Assembly (NCBI GenBank): GCA_964573855.1
Contig: CAZNKO010000013.1
Coordinates: 1 to 20,921, forward strand
DNA: 20,921 nucleotides
Direction: 5' to 3'
Source: CAZNKO01 sp964573855
GTDB lineage: Bacteria > Patescibacteriota > Patescibacteriia > UBA9934 > GWF2-40-263
The notes below the pieces were generated by a model. It saw only the letters and a program-made list of their open reading frames with translations, had not been told where the DNA came from and searched no databases. This document shows, piece after piece, positions 17,092 through 20,921 of this stretch (positions are counted from its first letter, which is position 1; each line of letters starts with the position of its first letter). Position numbers and translations under genes: made by a program.

Positions 17092-17409
17092 TTAAATCCT
17101 CTGGATGGCCACGGTTGCAATGGAAAAAAGGGCAGCCATGAGGATGCTCCCGAGGAGCCCCCAGGCTAATTTGTCCCGCCACTCATGATGGGCATGATCG
17201 CTCCCGCTCCCCGCCCAAATCGTAAAGGCCGCAACAAGGATCGTGTTCACGCAGACAATGCCCATGAGGAGAAAAAACATGCGTGCAATCCGAAGACCAG
17301 ACTCGAGAAACACGGGGGAGACATCGCTCGACGTCGCGGCAGAGACCGAGAGCGGAAGAAACGCCAAAACGACGAGAACGGAAAGGAGCGATGCAACAAT
17401 GGATTTCAC
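17092..17409 (-). CDS. Possible separate pilin-like protein from an internal GTG within yqeY
   Basis: Alternative reading of the yqeY tail. Starting at the GTG at 17409 (codon 138) gives about 105 residues: a basic start (VKSIV), a hydrophobic core, a cleavage-like SVSAA site, and a mature part of about 80 residues with two hydrophobic helices separated by a charged loop. This is the size and layout of VirB2/TrbC-type pilins. The upstream bases contain GGCGGATGG about 7 to 15 bases before the GTG, a weak ribosome-binding candidate at best. It overlaps the last ten or so codons of a normal-length YqeY in the same frame, an arrangement that needs no stop codon between them. Treat as a hypothesis competing with the fusion. 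Confidence 0.4.
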   Translation of the reverse strand: MKSIVASLLSVLVVLAFLPLSVSAATSSDVSPVFLESGLRIARMFFLLMGIVCVNTILVAAFTIWAGSGSDHAHHEWRDKLAWGLLGSILMAALFSIATVAIQRI

Positions 17410-17820
17410 CCGGGTGCCATCCGCCTGTCCTGCGACTGCTTTCATCGCAATCCCCATCGCCTTGCCCATGTCCGCCTTCGAGGTGATCCCCGCTCCTTTC
17501 AAAGCTTCCGCGACAACCGCCTTCAGGGCGGCCTCATCCATCTGGGCCGGGAGATATGCTTCGAGTACCGTGATTTCCGTGCGGACGTTCTCCGCCAAAT
17601 CCGCGCGGCCACCTTTCTCAAACGACTCAAGCGAATCTTTCAAAAGCTTCAGCTGGGACTTTACGACCGCAAGCGCTTCTTCTTCCGAAAGTTCGTGAAG
17701 AAGTTCGATTTGTTTGTTCTTCAAAGCTGCCTTTAACATGCGAAGTGTCGAGAGCTTAGCTTCATCCTTAGTCTTCATTGCGGTTTTAAACTCCGTGTTG
17801 AACGTGTCAAAAAAGGCCAT
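17092..17820 (-). CDS. yqeY: YqeY (GatB/YqeY family) fused in frame to a pilin-like membrane module
   Basis: Residues 1 to about 147 match the GatB/YqeY family, a small helical protein related to the tRNA-binding tail of amidotransferase subunit B: TLRMLKAALKNKQIE (25-39), EAYLPAQM (87-94) and the typical end DMGKAMGIAMKAVAGQADGT (117-136). A normal YqeY stops near residue 148. Here the frame continues with a hydrophobic run ending LSVSAA (157-162), which looks like a signal peptide, then two membrane helices (about 177-200 and 218-238) around TIWAGSGSDHAHHEWRDK. That tail resembles in layout the pilin-like module that starts the two next genes. The tail could be translated separately from GTG at codon 138. 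Whether the product is one fused protein or two overlapping ones cannot be settled here. Last gene of its unit, followed by a terminator. Confidence 0.88.
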   Translation of the reverse strand: MAFFDTFNTEFKTAMKTKDEAKLSTLRMLKAALKNKQIELLHELSEEEALAVVKSQLKLLKDSLESFEKGGRADLAENVRTEITVLEAYLPAQMDEAALKAVVAEALKGAGITSKADMGKAMGIAMKAVAGQADGTRVKSIVASLLSVLVVLAFLPLSVSAATSSDVSPVFLESGLRIARMFFLLMGIVCVNTILVAAFTIWAGSGSDHAHHEWRDKLAWGLLGSILMAALFSIATVAIQRI

Positions 17821-17828
17821 AAAAGCAG

Positions 17829-17852
17829 ATGGGATCGCGTCTGCGATCCCAT
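17829..17852 (-). promoter_or_regulatory. 10-bp hairpin directly before yqeY
   Basis: ATGGGATCGC and GCGATCCCAT pair perfectly around AGAC, 8 bases before the yqeY ATG. On the minus strand it is followed by CTGCTTTT. The T-run is short and offset, so it could be a weak terminator or attenuator after rpsU, or simply an mRNA structure near the yqeY start. Confidence 0.5.
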
Positions 17853-17863
17853 TCTATCATGTC

Positions 17864-18106
17864 TTATCGGCGCGGTCCGCGCGGGCGCTCTTCCACAAGT
17901 TTCCCGACTTTGATGAGATAATCGCGCTTCGCTCGTACTTCGAGACGGCGCAGCGCGCTCGCCCTTTTTTTTGTGCGATTCGGTTCTTTTGTATGGAAAC
18001 GGTATTTACGCGCCTCAAGCAGCCGTCCGCTGACCTGGACTCGGCGCGTAAACCGGCGGAGCAAGCTTTCAAAGCTTTCTCCTTTTCGGCGTTTGATTTC
18101 AACCAT
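17864..18106 (-). CDS. rpsU: Ribosomal protein bS21
   Basis: bS21 is a small, highly basic protein of the 30S platform that helps early steps of translation initiation. The 80-residue product shows the family start (MVEIKRRKGESFESLLRRFTRRVQ, the GESFE.LLRRF core at residues 9-19) and then a run of Arg/Lys-rich helix. It is somewhat longer than the ~65-70 residues common elsewhere, with an extra basic tail ending RPRGPRR. The ATG at 18106 is preferred because it keeps the conserved N-terminus; a second overlapping frame (17857-18102) gives no recognisable protein. It sits between hisS and yqeY, 38 bases after the hisS stop. That spacer contains several small inverted repeats. There is no clear Shine-Dalgarno next to the start. 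Confidence 0.93.
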   Translation of the reverse strand: MVEIKRRKGESFESLLRRFTRRVQVSGRLLEARKYRFHTKEPNRTKKRASALRRLEVRAKRDYLIKVGKLVEERPRGPRR

Positions 18107-18144
18107 AGTTCGATGAACTCACTACAAGTAGTTCAACTCCTCTT
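18107..18144 (-). promoter_or_regulatory. rpsU leader with three small inverted repeats
   Basis: The 38-base spacer before rpsU on the minus strand contains AGTTGAACT, ACTACTTGTAGT and AGTTCATCGAACT, each self-complementary. They can also combine into one bulged hairpin (ACTAC/GTAGT with GAAC/GTTC). Such crowding in so short a spacer before a ribosomal protein gene suggests an mRNA structure, perhaps autoregulatory. This is weak evidence. Confidence 0.35.
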
Positions 18145-19596
18145 CTAGGCGTCGGTAGTTTGCCGCACCTCGGGGGGATTGTCAAGGTTATGCTGCAATT
18201 TTTTCTTCATGATCGAGACGATCTTGCTCGCGTCCACGATCTCCTGGGCGCCGGACTCCATGTCCCGCACAATGATCGTGCCATCGAGCACTTCCTTCTG
18301 TCCCAAAATAAGCGTATAGCGCACGCCGATTTTATTCGCCACTTCGAGCTGGGACTTGAGCGCGTTTTTGCCAAACGCTTCGACCACTGGAATTCCGGCT
18401 TGGCGAAACGCTTCAAAATGTCGGAGACCCGCCCGCCGGGCCGCGTCACCAAGCTGGGCGAAGAAAATCTTCGGCTTGTTGAGGATGGGCGGCGACACCC
18501 CTTTGTCCGCAAGCGCGCGGACGATGCGCTCAAGCCCGAGCGCGAAACCGCACGCCGGAGTCGGCCGGCCGCCGATCTGTTCGATCAGGCCATCATAGCG
18601 CCCGCCACCACCCAGCGCATTTTGCGCCCGCTCCCCCGCGTCGCCGGCCTCCCACAGTTCAAAAACGGTGCGGGTGTAATAATCGAGTCCGCGCACGAGA
18701 TGCGGATTCAAGACATACGGCACTTCAACCTCATCCAAAAACTCGAGCACCTTCATGAAATGGTTCCTCGAATCCTCGTCCAACCGATCCACGATCTGTG
18801 GCGCGCCAGGCAGGAGTTCGAGGAGCGCCGGGTCCTTGCTGTCGAGGAGCCGCAGCGGATTTTTTTGAAGCCGCCGCTTGTCATCCTCCGACAGTTTGCT
18901 GCGAAGCGGCCGGAAATAACGCACGAGCTCTGCCACATACGCCTGGCGCGTTTCCGCGGTGCCGATCGAATTGATCTGGACCGAGATATCGAGCCCCATG
19001 TCGCGGAGCATCCGGGTTGCAATCAAAATGAGCTGCGCGTCCACAATCGGCTCGTCGATGCCCAACACCTCGAACCCAACCTGGTGGTGCTGGCGATAGC
19101 GTCCGGCCTGCGGGCGGTCATGTCGGAACATTGGTCCCTCATACCAAAGCTTCACCGGTTGCGGCAAATTCATCATACCGTGGTTCACGTACGCTCGAGC
19201 GATCGAGGCCGTGGCCTCGGGCCGAAGCGACACATTCTCCTCGGAGGCATCCAGAAAAGAATACATTTCCTTCTCGATAATGTCCGTCTGGCGGCCGACG
19301 GTGCGCAAAAACAGATCTGTCCGCTCGAGAATGGGAGGATCAATGCGATCAAAACTATAGGCACTCGCAAAAGCACGGGCCGTGTCGCGCACGAGCTGCC
19401 AGCGCGGCTGTTCCTCGGGCAGGATGTCCCGAAACCCGCGCAAGAGCTCGGGCGGCGCCTTGACCTTCTTCCCAGCTGGCATGCCTGAGGCCGCCGCGGC
19501 ACCTGTCCCTACGTTCACGGCATTTTCTCCGCCAGAGGCGGACCCGCCTTTGGCGGGCACCGCTCTCTTCACCTCTATTTTTCTCTTCGGAAACAT
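18145..19596 (-). CDS. hisS: Histidyl-tRNA synthetase
   Basis: Class II synthetase that charges tRNA-His with histidine using ATP. The 483-residue product has motif 2 as FRHDRPQAGRYRQHH (157-171), the histidine-specific signature LVRGLDYYTRTVFE (300-313), GGGGRYDGL (329-337), motif 3 GFALGLERI (350-358) and an anticodon-binding domain from about 372 to 465. The fold starts near LLRGFRDILP (51-60). The first 48 residues are a low-complexity Ala/Gly/Lys extension partly coded by a double-hairpin DNA repeat (19528-19557). A second ATG at 19482 (residue 39) would give a product of more ordinary length. I keep the long form because its ATG lies 3 bases after the lepB stop. Neither start has a Shine-Dalgarno. 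The catalytic motifs are complete. Confidence 0.96.
   Translation of the reverse strand: MFPKRKIEVKRAVPAKGGSASGGENAVNVGTGAAAASGMPAGKKVKAPPELLRGFRDILPEEQPRWQLVRDTARAFASAYSFDRIDPPILERTDLFLRTVGRQTDIIEKEMYSFLDASEENVSLRPEATASIARAYVNHGMMNLPQPVKLWYEGPMFRHDRPQAGRYRQHHQVGFEVLGIDEPIVDAQLILIATRMLRDMGLDISVQINSIGTAETRQAYVAELVRYFRPLRSKLSEDDKRRLQKNPLRLLDSKDPALLELLPGAPQIVDRLDEDSRNHFMKVLEFLDEVEVPYVLNPHLVRGLDYYTRTVFELWEAGDAGERAQNALGGGGRYDGLIEQIGGRPTPACGFALGLERIVRALADKGVSPPILNKPKIFFAQLGDAARRAGLRHFEAFRQAGIPVVEAFGKNALKSQLEVANKIGVRYTLILGQKEVLDGTIIVRDMESGAQEIVDASKIVSIMKKKLQHNLDNPPEVRQTTDA
19528..19557. repeat. Tandem REP-like hairpins inside the hisS 5' coding region
   Basis: Two adjoining hairpins, TCCGCC-AGA-GGCGGA (19528-19542) and CCCGCC-TTT-GGCGGG (19543-19557), each have a 6-bp perfect GC stem. 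They code for part of the disordered HisRS extension (PAKGGSASGGE). The sequence looks like an interspersed palindrome that landed in or created the N-terminal extension. Confidence 0.75.
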
Positions 19597-19599
19597 AGT

Positions 19600-20214
19600 C
19601 TAGAGGTTATACACCGGCATTTCGAATGTGCCAACCCGCGAAAGCGGGAGCCCGCGGATCCACACGCGCCCGACCACGAGTGAGCGTTTCACCGGCCCGA
19701 AACTGCGCGAATCAAGACTTTCATCGCGATTGTCCCCCATGAGCCAATATTCATCCGCACCGAGCACGGTTTTCTTTTTTCCTTCAGTCATCTCCCCAAA
19801 TAAATACGGCTCTTCGAGGACAGCCCCGTTCGGGTGAGCCTCGTTGTACAGCACCATTTTTCCATCCGTGATCTCCACGGTCTCCCCCGGAAGCCCGAGC
19901 ACACGTTTGATGAAAAACTGGGAGGGATCGTTCGGATAACGGAACACGACGATCTCGCCGCGCTCGGGTTCCCGGAAGCGGTACGAGAGCTCGTCTATAA
20001 TAAGGTATTCGTCGTTGTAAAAATTCGGTTCCATCGAGGCCCCCTTTACGTTGAAGGGCTGGATCAAAAAATACCGGATCGGGATCACGATCGCGGCCGA
20101 GATGATCACGATCTGGATGACCTCGACGACAAAAAGGATGACCGACCCTAACGTCGGCCCGAATTTCCGGTGCCAAAAACTCTGGTGGGGATTCTGAAAA
20201 TCGCCTTCAACCAT
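19600..20214 (-). CDS. lepB: Signal peptidase I
   Basis: Membrane serine protease that removes signal peptides from exported proteins on the outer face of the cytoplasmic membrane. The 204-residue product has one N-terminal helix (about 23-47), catalytic SMEP box with Ser60 (GASMEPNF), the Lys general-base box FFIKRVLGLPGE (100-111, Lys103) and the GDNRDESLDSRSFGPV box (160-175). Size and motif order are those of the single-helix type I enzyme. In this window it would be the likely processor of the 613-residue, giant and YqeY-tail signal peptides. It is the first gene of a tight unit: hisS starts 3 bases after its stop. A plausible promoter lies just upstream. Confidence 0.96.
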   Translation of the reverse strand: MVEGDFQNPHQSFWHRKFGPTLGSVILFVVEVIQIVIISAAIVIPIRYFLIQPFNVKGASMEPNFYNDEYLIIDELSYRFREPERGEIVVFRYPNDPSQFFIKRVLGLPGETVEITDGKMVLYNEAHPNGAVLEEPYLFGEMTEGKKKTVLGADEYWLMGDNRDESLDSRSFGPVKRSLVVGRVWIRGLPLSRVGTFEMPVYNL

Positions 20215-20232
20215 AAGACAAGAATTGCGCCC

Positions 20233-20261
20233 AGCGTATCACACCTTTCCCCCCACAGCAA
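20233..20261 (-). promoter_or_regulatory. Candidate promoter for lepB-hisS-rpsU-yqeY
   Basis: Minus-strand TTGCTG (-35) and TACGCT (-10) are 17 bases apart. The -10 is preceded by GTGA, and the string GTGATACG is shared with the promoter of the 127-residue gene. The predicted leader is about 12 bases, with no Shine-Dalgarno. The match to consensus is partial. Confidence 0.35.
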
Positions 20262-20280
20262 CCGTCTCACCCAGCCCCCT

Positions 20281-20319
20281 CGTCATTGCGAGTCCCCCAG
20301 CCGGCGGACGAAGCAATCC
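20281..20319. repeat. Interspersed palindromic repeat (CGTCATTGCGAG … GACGAAGCAATCC type)
   Basis: The block starts CGTCATTGCGAGTCC and ends GGACGAAGCAATCC, with ATTGC/GCAAT and GTC/GAC in inverted positions around a GC-rich centre. This CATTGCGAG…GAAGCAATC form is a common style of dispersed repeat in several bacterial groups. It sits between the terminator of the 127-residue gene and the lepB promoter. No gene is visible in 20215-20372. Confidence 0.6.
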
Positions 20320-20366
20320 CTAAAATAAAAATCGGGAAGGCGCGCGATGAATCGCACACCTTCCCG
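20320..20366 (-). terminator. Strong intrinsic terminator of the 127-residue gene
   Basis: On the minus strand CGGGAAGGTGTGCGA pairs with TCGCGCGCCTTCCCG (stem 20333-20366, 15 pairs including two G-U, 4-base loop), followed by ATTTTTATTTTA. It begins 7 bases past the stop codon at 20373. Confidence 0.9.
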
Positions 20367-20372
20367 AAAGCG

Positions 20373-20756
20373 TCAGAAAATGTCCGGGAGGGATCGGAGA
20401 CGTCCTACCGACTGTGGCTCCTTCTTGGACGACCGGACCGTCGTGTACGTCATGATGAGCTCTCTGCCGCCGGAATCCCCCTCCTCCTTGAACACAGAAC
20501 CCGGCATCCAAGAGGTGCTGGGCGGATATCTGTGCAGGTGGCAAATGAAGACCATCCGCGCCTCGCCGAGAGGATCCACGATCAACGAGTAAACGCGAAC
20601 GAGCCGCTCATCCGGTCCGCGCTCCTCGCTCGTCACGGGCTCGATATCTACCTCCCGCATCGATGCCCCCAGTCCCCAGAGGCGCCGGACAACTTCGCTC
20701 ACCATCTCGATCGCCAACCAATTTCCTTGCGTCACGGAGATCTTTTCTCCAGCCAT
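20373..20756 (-). CDS. Orphan hypothetical protein (127 aa)
   Basis: I do not recognise this protein. The 127-residue product has no signal peptide or membrane helix and looks like a soluble cytoplasmic protein: a helical start (NWLAIEMVSEVVRRLWGLG, 12-30), an apparent strand region (ERLVRVYSLIVDP, 50-62; ARMVFICHLHRYP, 66-78) and a basic tail (VRSSKKEPQSVGRLRSLPDIF). The ATG at 20756 is supported by AGGAG six bases upstream, the clearest Shine-Dalgarno in the window. It has its own promoter and a strong terminator, so it is a single-gene unit, unlike everything else here. Position next to a possible insertion-sequence end hints at later acquisition, but that is a guess. Confidence 0.75.
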   Translation of the reverse strand: MAGEKISVTQGNWLAIEMVSEVVRRLWGLGASMREVDIEPVTSEERGPDERLVRVYSLIVDPLGEARMVFICHLHRYPPSTSWMPGSVFKEEGDSGGRELIMTYTTVRSSKKEPQSVGRLRSLPDIF

Positions 20757-20776
20757 GGTCTTCTCCTGTCACAGGA
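20757..20776 (-). promoter_or_regulatory. Shine-Dalgarno within a small hairpin before the 127-residue gene
   Basis: On the minus strand TCCTG-TGA-CAGGA forms a 5-bp hairpin (20764-20776) whose 3' arm contains most of the AGGAG ribosome-binding site (20763-20767). This could tune initiation, though a 5-bp stem is only weakly stable. Confidence 0.4.
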
Positions 20777-20823
20777 TCACTCGGGCGGAATGCCCGCGCA
20801 GCTGCCGTCCCAGCAGCGATAAA

Positions 20824-20852
20824 ACCGTATCACAAAAATATCTCTGTGTCAA
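20824..20852 (-). promoter_or_regulatory. Candidate promoter of the 127-residue gene
   Basis: Minus-strand TTGACA (20847-20852), a 17-base spacer and TACGGT (20824-20829), preceded by TGTGA. The -35 is perfect and the spacing optimal; the -10 keeps the key TA...T positions. The leader is about 60 bases and contains two short GC hairpins before the Shine-Dalgarno. Confidence 0.55.
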
Positions 20853-20866
20853 TCCTCAAAACTCAT

Positions 20867-20919
20867 TGTCAACGGGAAGTGAATCTTTCCGGTTGTCAGG
20901 GAAATGAATATTTCCGGTT
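20867..20919. repeat. Two tandem TGTCA-headed direct repeats, possible insertion-sequence end
   Basis: Repeat 1 (20867-20893) and repeat 2 (20894-20919) both read TGTCA, GGGAA, TGAAT, TTTCCGGT, with two bases missing and two changed in the second. A shorter TGTCAAT copy starts at 20847 and overlaps the promoter -35. Multiple short direct repeats headed by TGTCA are a feature of IS21-like ends, but the window stops before any transposase, so this is tentative. Confidence 0.4.
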
Positions 20920-20921
20920 TA

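Noticed and set aside
17857..18102. Alternative overlapping minus-strand frame at rpsU
   Set aside because: Only the other frame (17864-18106) gives the bS21 core GESFESLLRRF.
18160..19488. A 442-codon plus-strand open frame
   Set aside because: It mirrors hisS, whose catalytic motifs are complete on the minus strand; the plus-strand product has no family features.

Overview
The window looks like a piece of a Patescibacteria (Candidate Phyla Radiation) genome, probably a Parcubacteria-type lineage such as Uhrbacteria. The evidence is a compact single-strand gene order of lepB, hisS, rpsU, yqeY, ybeY, dgkA and ftsA interrupted by very large signal-peptide surface proteins built from Big_5, IPT/TIG, DUF4215 and thrombospondin-3 repeats, together with short palindromic intergenic repeats. 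TGA is used as a stop in several genes, so the standard bacterial code applies and the TGA-as-glycine CPR lineages are unlikely. The phylum assignment is an inference from gene content, not a phylogeny. Every gene I support is on the minus strand, so transcription runs from the right end of the window to the left.

Right end (20921 to 20215): two tandem imperfect copies of a TGTCA-headed repeat that may be the end of an insertion sequence, then an orphan 127-residue gene with its own promoter, a real Shine-Dalgarno and a strong intrinsic terminator, then an interspersed palindromic repeat. Next comes a housekeeping unit, lepB, hisS, rpsU and yqeY (20214 to 17092), closed by a terminator. yqeY is joined in frame to a second module with a signal peptide and two membrane segments that resembles a VirB2/TrbC-type pilin.

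Middle (17010 to 4358): a new transcription unit with a 613-residue protein, a 3,329-residue giant and a 270-residue membrane protein. The first two start with the same signal-peptide plus two-helix pilin-like module. The giant continues through Ig-like, TIG, cysteine-rich and pseudopilin-like domains and ends in a von Willebrand A domain with an intact MIDAS. The 270-residue protein carries six cysteine-pair repeats and a calcium-binding TSP3 tail.

Left (4259 to 119): two more proteins with a proline-rich cytoplasmic head, one membrane helix and a TSP3 region, then the conserved genes ybeY, dgkA and ftsA. Repeats fill the gaps. A 130-bp element with 15-bp perfect terminal inverted repeats has inserted exactly into the former 4-bp ybeY/dgkA stop/start overlap while preserving both genes, and a ~110-bp near-palindrome occurs twice (before ftsA and between the two TSP3 genes).

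The most novel-looking content is the surface locus from 17820 to 2452: three tandem pilin-like modules, one hidden in the tail of yqeY, plus a metal-dependent giant adhesin and three anchored calcium-repeat proteins. I read it as one cell-envelope attachment or host-contact apparatus; that reading is inference.
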